From positions 1-64,000 of the forward strand of contig CABWZL010000002.1 in the NCBI GenBank assembly GCA_902509805.1: 64,000 nucleotides of DNA. Reading direction: 5' to 3'. The position numbers and the translations under genes are program-made. Below are positions 18,111 to 26,321 of this stretch, piece by piece. Within the stretch, counting starts at the first letter, position 1; every line of letters begins with the position of its first letter. Origin of the DNA: an uncultured Bacteroidota bacterium. Lineage in GTDB: Bacteria > Bacteroidota > Bacteroidia > Flavobacteriales > Flavobacteriaceae. The notes under the pieces were generated by a model. That model ran no database searches, was not told where the DNA came from, and saw only the letters and a list, made by a program, of their open reading frames with translations.

Positions 18111-18120
18111 AAAATTAAGT
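18097..18120. terminator. Perfect 24-bp palindrome, two-way terminator
   Basis: The two 12-nt halves (18097-18108 and 18109-18120, beginning ACTTAA) are exact reverse complements. Each strand ends its hairpin region with a run of T. It spans the interlocked stop codons of the convergent wecA-like and TPR genes, so both messages could end here. With no spacer in the palindrome the loop must be formed from the A/T centre. Confidence 0.55.
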
Positions 18121-19132
18121 TGTAACATGTGGAAAATAAAGATTTATTAAATTTAAATAACTCTTTATCTTCAATCTCAATTAATAATGGACAGGAAGTT
18201 TTATAATTTTCAGAAAAGTATAGAGATGAAGCCAGATAATATAAAACATCTGAATCTATTTCAGTAAAATAGCTTCTGTAATTGGAATATATATCTGAAA
18301 TATTTTGAAAATTTTTAATATTATAATTTGCAATTATATAATTATCATTATAAAGCTGATTATTCGGATGTAAGTTGATAGACTGATCAAGTAAAGCAAT
18401 TCCCTCTTTATATTTACCATTATTAAGTTGGGTCATTGCCTCAGTGTATAATTTAGCTGCTTTATCAATATTTTCTCTAGAATAAAGAACAAAGTCATGG
18501 ATTAGCTTTGAAGATTCTGGATGGATAGCTAATGCTTCTTTTGCTATTTTTATTCCCTCATATTTTTCAAGTGTATCTCTGTCCGTTAAATAAGAAGCTA
18601 AGACTATATTATAAACCTGAGAATCCTTAGGGCCAATTATATCTTTTACTTTTTCATAATAATATTTAATACTATCATTTTTATTTTGGATTTTATAAAG
18701 ACGAACCAAATAAACAAAATGCAATGGGTTATTTGGCAGATTATTAAAGGCTCTTCTCGTATAGTATTCAAAATTTTTCTGATCACCCAACCTATATGAA
18801 ATATCTGCAAGTTGACCTTCGCTGAACATTATATATGGGTTATCTTTTTGACCTTGTTTTAAAAGCTGAATTCCTTCATAAACTTTATCGTTGGCTATAA
18901 GATAGGTTCCTTTTTGAGAAGATAAAGGCATTCCAAATAATCCTAAAGAAGGATAGTTTGTTTTGATTGAATTTATAAAGATTGTATCCCTATATGATAA
19001 ATCTTTTTGATTAATTGTATCATCATAAATACTCTTTTGAACAACAAAAGATTGAAATCTTAAAAAGTTAAGGTAGATAACTAATAAGGATATCATAATG
19101 ATAAATAATAAAATATAATTTTTATTCTTCAT
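18107..19132 (-). CDS. Membrane-anchored TPR protein paired with O-antigen ligase
   Basis: A 341-aa protein with one N-terminal membrane helix (residues 6-25) and several TPR-like helical repeats (for example AAKLYTEAMTQLNNGKYKEG, then IALLDQSINLHPNNQLY). The bulk is probably periplasmic. Its start overlaps the end of the O-antigen ligase-like gene by 11 nt. The pair corresponds to the two parts of the single protein at 33119-34936. It likely assists or regulates the ligase/polymerase; that role is inferred. Confidence 0.72.
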   Translation of the reverse strand: MKNKNYILLFIIMISLLVIYLNFLRFQSFVVQKSIYDDTINQKDLSYRDTIFINSIKTNYPSLGLFGMPLSSQKGTYLIANDKVYEGIQLLKQGQKDNPYIMFSEGQLADISYRLGDQKNFEYYTRRAFNNLPNNPLHFVYLVRLYKIQNKNDSIKYYYEKVKDIIGPKDSQVYNIVLASYLTDRDTLEKYEGIKIAKEALAIHPESSKLIHDFVLYSRENIDKAAKLYTEAMTQLNNGKYKEGIALLDQSINLHPNNQLYNDNYIIANYNIKNFQNISDIYSNYRSYFTEIDSDVLYYLASSLYFSENYKTSCPLLIEIEDKELFKFNKSLFSTCYNLIF

Positions 19133-20396
19133 TATAATTTAGAGTTTCAAAAGTTGCAATAAATAGGACTAATACTATTTGCATTAAAGGTCTTGACAAT
19201 GGGAAATTTAAATTTATATCTATCATAAATAAAACAAGACATATAAACATGTATATATGGTAATGATTTAATTTTGATTTACTCCATTGAAATAGATTAT
19301 TTATGCTTTTTTTAATTAAGAATAGAAAAAAACATAAATATGGAAAAAAGCCTAAAATTCCTGTTTCAGCAAATATCTCCATAAAATCATTATGAGATGA
19401 ATAAGGGATAACATAACTGTATATGTTTTCAGAATCATATTTTATAGATTCAATTTTCCAGTTTCCAATTCCTATTCCAAGAATAGGTTTTTTTTTAATT
19501 GATTCAATTGATTGGGTCCAAAATCTTAACCTATTACTAACAGATTCACCTTCAAAATCTGCCACAGAAATAGCTCTGTCCTCAACATCAATTGTATTGT
19601 CTACATTATTATTAGTGAATATTATATATGGTAAAATAATTACCAATATGTAGATAGCTGTTTTTTTAAATTCTTTGAGAGGAGAACTCTTAGTAATTAT
19701 ATATTTTAATATGTAAACAAAAAGGATAATCGTGATTATAAGTGGTAAACTAAGTAATACTGCTCTAGTACTTATAAAATAAAGAATATAAATAGTAAGT
19801 GTTACGGTTGATAAAACAAATATTCTTAAAAATCTTGAGGATAATTTTGAAAATAATACCATAGCGATTGTGCTTTGAATCAATAAGGAAAATGATGTAA
19901 CATTTTTATTGCCGTAAAAACTTTTTAAATATTGAGTAAAATTTGAATTTAATTCTACCTGAAACCCTAAAGTATAGTAATGTAATTGATAAAAGGCTAC
20001 TGAGGTTTCTATTAGAAGCTTAAAAAATATTATCCAAAGCAACACATTATAATTAATCAATCTATTTTTTATGAGATAATAAACAATAATAAGTGAAGAA
20101 AGAATAACATATAAATCTGTCAACCTAACTAATGATTCTGTACTGTTAATTGCATTAACAGATGATACACAAGAGATAATAAAGAAAATTATAAAAGAAA
20201 TTAATACTGGAGACTTTGGGACTTTTAAATTTTTTTTATTTGAGTGGTATAGAAGAAAAATTAAATAAACACTATTTAATATCCCCCAAACTAGCCAATG
20301 AAGACCTTTAGAGTCGATTGGAACTTGATATAAATCATACGGGATAAAGCCTATTGCCCCAAGTAAAATAAAATAAAAATTAAATAAAAGACGCAC
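19122..20396 (-). CDS. O-antigen ligase/polymerase family protein (WaaL/Wzy_C)
   Basis: A 424-aa polytopic membrane protein with about eleven hydrophobic segments. The diagnostic periplasmic loop is present at about 295-350: NRLRFWTQSIESIKKKPILG, GIGIGNW, then SSHNDFMEIFAETGILGFF. Enzymes of this family polymerise or attach polysaccharide, or glycosylate proteins, from lipid-linked donors in the periplasm. It is the first gene of a two-gene unit with the TPR protein. It may serve the glycan of the neighbouring operon. Confidence 0.82.
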   Translation of the reverse strand: MRLLFNFYFILLGAIGFIPYDLYQVPIDSKGLHWLVWGILNSVYLIFLLYHSNKKNLKVPKSPVLISFIIFFIISCVSSVNAINSTESLVRLTDLYVILSSLIIVYYLIKNRLINYNVLLWIIFFKLLIETSVAFYQLHYYTLGFQVELNSNFTQYLKSFYGNKNVTSFSLLIQSTIAMVLFSKLSSRFLRIFVLSTVTLTIYILYFISTRAVLLSLPLIITIILFVYILKYIITKSSPLKEFKKTAIYILVIILPYIIFTNNNVDNTIDVEDRAISVADFEGESVSNRLRFWTQSIESIKKKPILGIGIGNWKIESIKYDSENIYSYVIPYSSHNDFMEIFAETGILGFFPYLCFFLFLIKKSINNLFQWSKSKLNHYHIYMFICLVLFMIDINLNFPLSRPLMQIVLVLFIATFETLNYNEE

Positions 20397-20426
20397 TATT
20401 TATTTTATGAATCATAAATATAAAAA

Positions 20427-20449
20427 AAGCCTCTCATAAAGAGAGGCTT
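20427..20449 (-). terminator. Rho-independent terminator of the large surface lipoprotein gene
   Basis: AAGCCTCTC and GAGAGGCTT form a perfect 9-bp stem with a 5-nt loop. On the minus strand it is followed by seven T (20428-20422). It lies 31 nt past the stop of the 1078-aa protein gene, in the spacer before the O-antigen ligase gene. It is the strongest terminator in the window. Confidence 0.9.
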
Positions 20450-20479
20450 AATTTATAAATAAATTAGATTAATAAATAA

Positions 20480-23400
20480 TTACCAACCTGTTTTATCATT
20501 TGTGTAACCTGTTACAGCAGCTGCGATCGTAGCGGTTGAACCACTTGAGATATCAGAAAATGCAGCAACATAGTTAGCAGTAGTCTCGTTGTTATCAACA
20601 GTACCTGTATTTGCAGCATAAGATGCAATGTTAGTACCAGCAACAATTAAACCTTGTGTAATACCACCAGAAGCAGCAGCAGCAGCAGTCTGACCTGCTT
20701 GGTTTGTAGCAGCTACAATTACCGTGTTAGACGCTGGCGTTACAGCCACACCTAATTTAGCTTGGTTTACACCTGTGTTGTTAGTTAAAGTAACTCTTAA
20801 ACCATCAACAGTAGTTTTTGTAGTAGAGATAGAAAATTCTCCTGTAGCAGCACCTTTGATGTTCTTTGCGTTAGCAGTTGCATCATCAAAGTTTGATACA
20901 GTGTTACTTCCCCATGAAACAGAACCTCTACCCGTAGCAACTAAAACAGCAGTTGTTGATTCGGAACCAGTAACAATCGTTAATGTTGGGAATGAACTTG
21001 CAGTCACCATTGGTGAAGTATCAGAACCAGACGCAGAAACGTGCTTAGTTACATAGAATTGGTTAGCATTACCACCAGTAGCAGCAGCAGTATATTCACC
21101 TGTTGTATTAATAGCAGTTATTATATCAGCAGTAAGAAGACCTGCAGTATCATTAGCAGCAATAGCAGCATCTAAGTCTATAGGGTTACCATTGTTGTAG
21201 TTTCCGAAAGTAAAGTTTAAGTTACCTGCAGTAGAAACAGTACCAGCCGTTGCAGTAGCACCTGATGAAGATGTATAACTTACAGTATACATTGCTTTCA
21301 CAAATGAATCTTCAGCAGCTTCCATATCAATACTATAACCGTTGTCCAATGTTGAATCTGCATTAATAAATGCTATAAGATCATCTAATGTCTCAACAGT
21401 AGATGAATTTGCAGCACTTGTATAAGCATCTCCATCATTGAATTCACCAATCATGATATCATTTTGCCAAACCTGAATACCTTCAGTAGAAGCTAATGTT
21501 CTTGTTTCAGCTTGAGTAGTTGTATTTCTTACTATATTATAAGCATATGATATTTTCTGAGAACCAATAGCACCAACTGTTCTAGTAGAAATAGCTGAAC
21601 CATCTTTTTGGAAGAAGTAGTTCATATACCCTGAGTAAGTAGAAGTAAAGTCAGTTGCTTTAGCACCTGTTCTTGCTGGAGCAGATGTTGGTAGACTTGA
21701 AGTCATATCAGTATAAGCACCACCATAAGTAGATTGTACTTCTAACTTAGTTACAGTATCAAACCATGCTTGAACTATACCAGATGCACTAGATTCAGAA
21801 GCAGCAGCAGCTAAGTAAGTATCTAAACCACTTAAACCTGATGCAGAAGTTATAGCACCTCCATCAACAGTTTTACCTTTAGCGTATGTTGATAATGCAG
21901 TTGTAGCAGTTGATTCTTGAGCATCTCTAACTAAAGACGCAACAAGCGCGTTATCATAAACATCAACTGTACCTGCAGTACTTGCACCATTACTAGTTAA
22001 TGAACTAGCAGATAAAGTAGCAAGTTTAGCATTAGTTGTAATATCTAAATCATCAATATTGTTAGATCCAATTGTTAATGTAGTTATCTCAGCGTTACCA
22101 ACAACAGATAATGCAGCAGCTGTATCAGTGCCGTATAATTTTGTTGTGTGTGATGAGTTAGCAGAAGTCATTAAGTCATTGTCGTTAAATGTCCAGTCGT
22201 TTGCAGCTGTAGCATCAGTAAATGATGTTAAAGCAACGTTACCTGACATAGTTACATCCATTGCAGTAAGACCAGTTAAATCAACTGTTGTTAAAGCAGG
22301 AACAGCACTTGCAGTTACATCACCACCTGTACCAGTTACAGTTAATGAAGTTAACTTTGTGTGAGTTGAACCAAGAATAATATCTTGAGCTTCGTTAGTC
22401 TCTTTTGCAAAAGCAGCAACAGCAGTAGAGCTTAATCCTGGGTCATTATCATGCATTAAAGTAACATTAAGTGTTTCTAAATCAGTAGCAGAAGTAAGAT
22501 CGTCACCACCTGCAGCAGTACCTATCATTACAACGTTATTACCAGTAAAGTTCTTAACACCACCATTAAGTACGATATCACCTCTAAAGTTGTGAATAGC
22601 AGCAGTAGCTACATTCGTTAGAGTAATTGAACCATCAGCAGCACCAACTGTGTTACCAGGTAGACCTGTAGAAGCAAAAGTTCCAGCAGCAGTACCATTA
22701 GTAAATGATGCAGGACCAACTAATGTTAAATCTATGTTTACAGCGTTTCCTGAAGCATCTGTAGATTTATAAGCATCCATATCAAGTGTTGCATCTTTCT
22801 TAGTAGTAATAGTAATTGTATTACCAGGTGCAGTTACCATAGCTCCAAAATCTACGTTAGTAGCATATGTGAAGTTAATGTCAAAAGCAGCTGCAACAGC
22901 AGCATCAGTATCAATACTAGTTGCACTAGTTAAAACTGGGAAAGATATGTTTGTAACAGTAGTTTCGTAATCACTGTTTAATCTTACAGCCGCAGCATTA
23001 GCTAACTTAGGGAATGAATATCCTTTAGGCTGTGTCATAGTTATATTTCCAGCAGACACAAGATTGTTAAATGTAACCTCAGTACCTGTTGAACTATAAG
23101 CACTATATACAAGATTACCTGTCATAGTGTTTACTCTATCAGCTAAAGTTTGAACATTAGCATAATCCATGCCAGCGTATCCAGTAATAGTTAGAGTAGC
23201 ATTCAATACATTAAGTTTATTACCTAAAGCTAATGCAGAATTTAAAGTTGTAGCGTTATTAACAGTTACATCCGTAGAGTAAATGTTAGAAGTCGCTAGT
23301 AAGTCCGCTAAATCAGTCTCAATTGCGTCTAGCTCAGCTTGTAACGCAGTTACAGCAGCAGCAGTAGCAGCAGTTGCTAGAGATGCTTGAACAGCATCAA

Positions 23401-23716
23401 CTTCTGTTTGTAATGTTGCAAGACTAGCCTCCAAACCTGATAAATCAGCAGGAGAGATAGCATTTGCAGCAGCAGTAGCAGCATCAGCAGATGCGCCTGC
23501 AGAAGTAGCAGCAGCTTGAGCAGCAGCAACACCAGCTGAAAGACCACTAATAGTCCCAGAAAGTGAAGATACTTGACCTGATAAAGAAGATAAACCATCA
23601 ACTTGTGATTTTAAAGCGCTAATTTGAGCGTTTAAGTCATCAAATTGATCATCGTAGTTTTGACAACCCACTAAAACTAGTGAGGCAAGCAAAACAGTTA
23701 ATAATCCTTTTTTCAT
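20480..23716 (-). CDS. Large Ala/Thr-rich surface lipoprotein
   Basis: A 1078-aa protein with a lipoprotein signal (MKKGLLTVLLASLVLVGC, Cys18). After it comes QNYDDQFDDLNAQISALKSQ, which opens a coiled coil to about residue 135 with heptads of Leu/Ala. A long repetitive body (about 140-640) has short beta-rich units such as LTSLTVTGTGG and ALTTVDLTGLTAMDVTMSG, reminiscent of leucine-rich or beta-helix folds. The last 400 residues are Thr/Ala/Gly-rich. Base use is unlike its neighbours: GC-richer, with dense GCA/GCT alanine codons and A/T-ending optimal codons. This suggests very high expression. I recall similar proteins beginning QNYDDQFD in other marine Flavobacteriia, with no known role. 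An S-layer-like or adhesive surface coat is plausible but unproven. It has its own strong terminator. Confidence 0.85.
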   Translation of the reverse strand: MKKGLLTVLLASLVLVGCQNYDDQFDDLNAQISALKSQVDGLSSLSGQVSSLSGTISGLSAGVAAAQAAATSAGASADAATAAANAISPADLSGLEASLATLQTEVDAVQASLATAATAAAVTALQAELDAIETDLADLLATSNIYSTDVTVNNATTLNSALALGNKLNVLNATLTITGYAGMDYANVQTLADRVNTMTGNLVYSAYSSTGTEVTFNNLVSAGNITMTQPKGYSFPKLANAAAVRLNSDYETTVTNISFPVLTSATSIDTDAAVAAAFDINFTYATNVDFGAMVTAPGNTITITTKKDATLDMDAYKSTDASGNAVNIDLTLVGPASFTNGTAAGTFASTGLPGNTVGAADGSITLTNVATAAIHNFRGDIVLNGGVKNFTGNNVVMIGTAAGGDDLTSATDLETLNVTLMHDNDPGLSSTAVAAFAKETNEAQDIILGSTHTKLTSLTVTGTGGDVTASAVPALTTVDLTGLTAMDVTMSGNVALTSFTDATAANDWTFNDNDLMTSANSSHTTKLYGTDTAAALSVVGNAEITTLTIGSNNIDDLDITTNAKLATLSASSLTSNGASTAGTVDVYDNALVASLVRDAQESTATTALSTYAKGKTVDGGAITSASGLSGLDTYLAAAASESSASGIVQAWFDTVTKLEVQSTYGGAYTDMTSSLPTSAPARTGAKATDFTSTYSGYMNYFFQKDGSAISTRTVGAIGSQKISYAYNIVRNTTTQAETRTLASTEGIQVWQNDIMIGEFNDGDAYTSAANSSTVETLDDLIAFINADSTLDNGYSIDMEAAEDSFVKAMYTVSYTSSSGATATAGTVSTAGNLNFTFGNYNNGNPIDLDAAIAANDTAGLLTADIITAINTTGEYTAAATGGNANQFYVTKHVSASGSDTSPMVTASSFPTLTIVTGSESTTAVLVATGRGSVSWGSNTVSNFDDATANAKNIKGAATGEFSISTTKTTVDGLRVTLTNNTGVNQAKLGVAVTPASNTVIVAATNQAGQTAAAAASGGITQGLIVAGTNIASYAANTGTVDNNETTANYVAAFSDISSGSTATIAAAVTGYTNDKTGW

Positions 23717-23757
23717 GTTTTTAAAATTTAATTTATATTTAATGTTTGTATTTTATT

Positions 23758-23769
23758 ATGAACGTTCAT
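23758..23769. promoter_or_regulatory. 12-bp palindrome in the divergent spacer
   Basis: ATGAACGTTCAT is a perfect inverted repeat 42-53 nt upstream of the large surface lipoprotein start. It stands out in an otherwise A/T-rich, non-repetitive spacer. It could bind a dimeric regulator. No exact TTTG/TAnnTTTG promoter is visible beside it; TACATTTA on the minus strand at about 23779-23786 is the closest -7 candidate. Confidence 0.35.
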
Positions 23770-23856
23770 GTTACATATTAAATGTACACACACACATAAG
23801 CAAATACTGTGCCAAAGAATAATTTTTTTACATAAACAACTGATAAACAAGTAATT

Positions 23857-24333
23857 ATGAAATACTACATCTGTATATGTTTTACAGCTTTACTAATAGT
23901 TAGCTGCAATCAAGAAATGGATTACAAGTCTATTATTCAAGAATATGGATCAGAACAATTATTATGTGTCTCACTACTTGAGGTTGAAGGAAAAAAAATA
24001 TTATCTGGAAATAATTTTACTGGAAGTTGTTTAGTTTATAATCGTGATTCTAAAAAAAAAGAAATGCTTTTGAGTTATGAAGATGGAACTGAAAATGGCT
24101 TAGTAATTGGTTATTACCCGGATGGCAAGCCTGAGTATGTTGGTAAACGAGATAATGGAGAAATCAATGGTGAGTTTATTAAATTGCACAATAACGGAGA
24201 AGTTGAAATAGAAGGGCAATTTAATAATGGATTATATGTTGGTGTATTTAAATACTATGATGAAAGTGGTAAAAAAATTGAGCAAAGAAGATATAACAAC
24301 TTTGGAATACTAATAAAAACAAAAACATACTAA
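23857..24333 (+). CDS. MORN-repeat lipoprotein
   Basis: A 158-aa exported lipoprotein (MKYYICICFTALLIVSC, Cys17). The rest is built from MORN_2/YwqK-type repeats: GLVIGYYPDGKPEYVGKRDN, GEINGEFIKLHNNGEVEIEG and GLYVGVFKYYDESGKKIEQR. Such proteins are surface or periplasmic, probably binding scaffolds; the antitoxin name sometimes attached to this fold has no support here. Its stop overlaps the next start by one base (TAATG), so the two are co-transcribed. Confidence 0.75.
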   Translation: MKYYICICFTALLIVSCNQEMDYKSIIQEYGSEQLLCVSLLEVEGKKILSGNNFTGSCLVYNRDSKKKEMLLSYEDGTENGLVIGYYPDGKPEYVGKRDNGEINGEFIKLHNNGEVEIEGQFNNGLYVGVFKYYDESGKKIEQRRYNNFGILIKTKTY

Positions 24334-25412
24334 TGAAAAAAAACATAATAATACTTGGATTAATGATAACTATGGTTTCAATATCATGTAATGATAAAAT
24401 TGAAACTCAAATAATCACAATAGACACACATGATGATATAAATGTTACAAACTTTACCGATTCTTTAAATTATACAATGAATACTGATTCACAAGTAAAT
24501 CTTCCAAACATGATTTCTGGAGGTCTTGATGTAGCATGGTTTGTAGTTTACACTGGTCAAGGAAGCCTTGATGAAGAAGGCTATGCAGCTGCTGAGGACA
24601 ATGCAATTGATAAGTTTGATGCAATTGATAGGCTAGTTAATAAATATGCCCCTGATCAAATTGAGCTTGCACTTTCATCTGATGATGTAAGAAGAATACA
24701 CGCAAAAGGCAAAAAAGTAGCAATGATAGGTGTTGAGAATGCTTATCCAATGGGGCTTGATACTTCAAATGTTAGAAAATACTGGGAAAGGGGAGCGAGA
24801 TATGTTTCTCTATCACACAACGGTCATAGCCAATTCTCTGATTCAAATACTGGAGAATTTGATGGAACTGCTTTACACGATGGTTTAAGCGATTTAGGAA
24901 AAGAAGTAGTTGGACTTTTAAACTATTATGGATTAATGATTGATATTTCTCATCCATCAAAAGAGGCCATAAGGCAAATGATAGAACTTAGCAAGGCTCC
25001 GGTTATTGCCTCACACTCCTCTGCACGAGCACTTAGAGATCATCCAAGAAATTTAGATGATGAGCAACTAAACTGGGTAAAAGAAAATGGAGGTGTTATA
25101 CAAACTACAGCACTTGGAGCTTTTTTAACTGATCGTAAAGATCCTCCACCAAATATGGATGACTTTATGGATCATATAGATTATATGGTAGATAAAATTG
25201 GAATTGAGCATGTTGGGATAAGTTCAGATTTTGATGGTGGTGGAGGAATAGTTGGCTGGAAGGACGCTTCAGAGACAATGAATGTGACTACTGCACTAAG
25301 AGAAAGAGGTTATAGTGAGTCCGAAATAGAAAAATTATGGGGCGCTAACCTATTAAGAGTACTTGATGAAGTTCAAGCTATCGCTTCTAAATTACAGTCG
25401 GGAGAACTATAA
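24333..25412 (+). CDS. Membrane dipeptidase, peptidase M19 family
   Basis: A 359-aa lipoprotein (lipobox ending at Cys19) of the renal dipeptidase family, a zinc enzyme that cleaves dipeptides including those with a D-residue at the C-terminus. The metal sites are visible: DTHDD (31-35), a Glu in GVENAYPMG (about 134), IDISHPS and ASHSSARAL, and the substrate site GISSDFDGG. It is likely periplasmic or surface-exposed. It forms a unit with the MORN lipoprotein. The end overlaps the convergent PqqB-like gene by 6 nt. Confidence 0.88.
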   Translation: MKKNIIILGLMITMVSISCNDKIETQIITIDTHDDINVTNFTDSLNYTMNTDSQVNLPNMISGGLDVAWFVVYTGQGSLDEEGYAAAEDNAIDKFDAIDRLVNKYAPDQIELALSSDDVRRIHAKGKKVAMIGVENAYPMGLDTSNVRKYWERGARYVSLSHNGHSQFSDSNTGEFDGTALHDGLSDLGKEVVGLLNYYGLMIDISHPSKEAIRQMIELSKAPVIASHSSARALRDHPRNLDDEQLNWVKENGGVIQTTALGAFLTDRKDPPPNMDDFMDHIDYMVDKIGIEHVGISSDFDGGGGIVGWKDASETMNVTTALRERGYSESEIEKLWGANLLRVLDEVQAIASKLQSGEL

Positions 25413-26321
25413 ATAGAGTTTTTGACCGAGTCTGGCAATATTAAACCCTTTGCTATTAATTAGATTAGATAACTCACTATTTGGATCCAACATCATATTT
25501 GTATGATTCATGTGTATGAAATACACTTTGTTCCTATGCTTTATATTTAATCCACTCAATAGATCTATTGTTTCAGTAACAAGTGGGTGGGGAATCTCAC
25601 TGATATCCCTGTTTATTTCTTTTGAATCGTAAAAAGTAGCGTCTATTAGTAAAAAATCAAATTCTTTAGCAATTTGGTTTAAATCTCTGTCCCACTTCTC
25701 CCATTTATCAATATCCGGAATAAATAGAGCTTTTTTATTTTTTCCTTCAATAATGTACCCTGCTGTCTCAGAATACTCGTCTCTATGCGGAACCTTAACA
25801 GGTGTTACTTTTATATTACTTAACTCATTAGTGGTTGATTCAAAATTTATTTCCTTGATTTTTATATTATTTATATCAACTAATTGACTCCAAGGGCCAT
25901 TATTTTGTAAAAAATTACTCATCCTCGGCAGAACTCTTACCATAAGGTCCTTTGCGCCTAAAGCTTCTCTTCCAAAATACATTAAACCAGTATAGTGACC
26001 AATATGTGCATGGGTAATATAAATAGATTCTGGAAGTAAAAATTCATCAAATATATTTTTCTTCAAATTATTTAACTGAAATGTAATATCAGGAGTTGCT
26101 TCAAAAAGAATATACTTTTTTAAATCTGAGTTAACCACTGCAATTGAGGTTGTGTAGTGCTCTTCGTATACATTAAAATTATCTTCACAGAATGGGTGTT
26201 GGCAGCCTATGTGAGGTAATCCCGCATCTTGGGTATTGCCTAGAATATAAATATATTCTGACTGACTATTTACTGAAATTGAAATAATTAAAAAGGTGAC
26301 TAAATTTATAACTCTAATCAA
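25407..26321 (-). CDS. Exported metallo-beta-lactamase-fold hydrolase, PqqB-like
   Basis: A 304-aa protein with an N-terminal signal (cleaved about residue 19, SVNSQ). The body is PqqB-like: LGNTQDAGLPHIGCQHPFC (28-46), the metal motif THAHIGHYTG, and a late HMNHTN. No other PQQ gene is present, and true PqqB is cytoplasmic. It is therefore better named a PqqB-like periplasmic MBL hydrolase with unknown substrate. It is the third gene of an overlapping set with the TonB receptor (4-nt overlap) and GH16. Confidence 0.8.
   Translation of the reverse strand: MIRVINLVTFLIISISVNSQSEYIYILGNTQDAGLPHIGCQHPFCEDNFNVYEEHYTTSIAVVNSDLKKYILFEATPDITFQLNNLKKNIFDEFLLPESIYITHAHIGHYTGLMYFGREALGAKDLMVRVLPRMSNFLQNNGPWSQLVDINNIKIKEINFESTTNELSNIKVTPVKVPHRDEYSETAGYIIEGKNKKALFIPDIDKWEKWDRDLNQIAKEFDFLLIDATFYDSKEINRDISEIPHPLVTETIDLLSGLNIKHRNKVYFIHMNHTNMMLDPNSELSNLINSKGFNIARLGQKLYL

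Noticed and set aside
20724..22364. Plus-strand open frames of about 100 aa inside the surface lipoprotein gene
   Set aside because: They are mirror frames caused by the alanine/threonine-rich codon pattern of the real gene and show no start context or family features.
23377..23601. Leucine-rich minus-strand frame of 74 aa
   Set aside because: A shifted reading of the GCT/GCA-rich coiled-coil region of the large lipoprotein; poly-leucine is an artefact.
23783..23796. Short ACACAC microsatellite
   Set aside because: Only about six repeats in a spacer; no evidence of function beyond chance.
23777..23820. Promoter of the giant lipoprotein
   Set aside because: TTTG and TA-TTT-like elements are present, but no pair has the right spacing, so no promoter was called.
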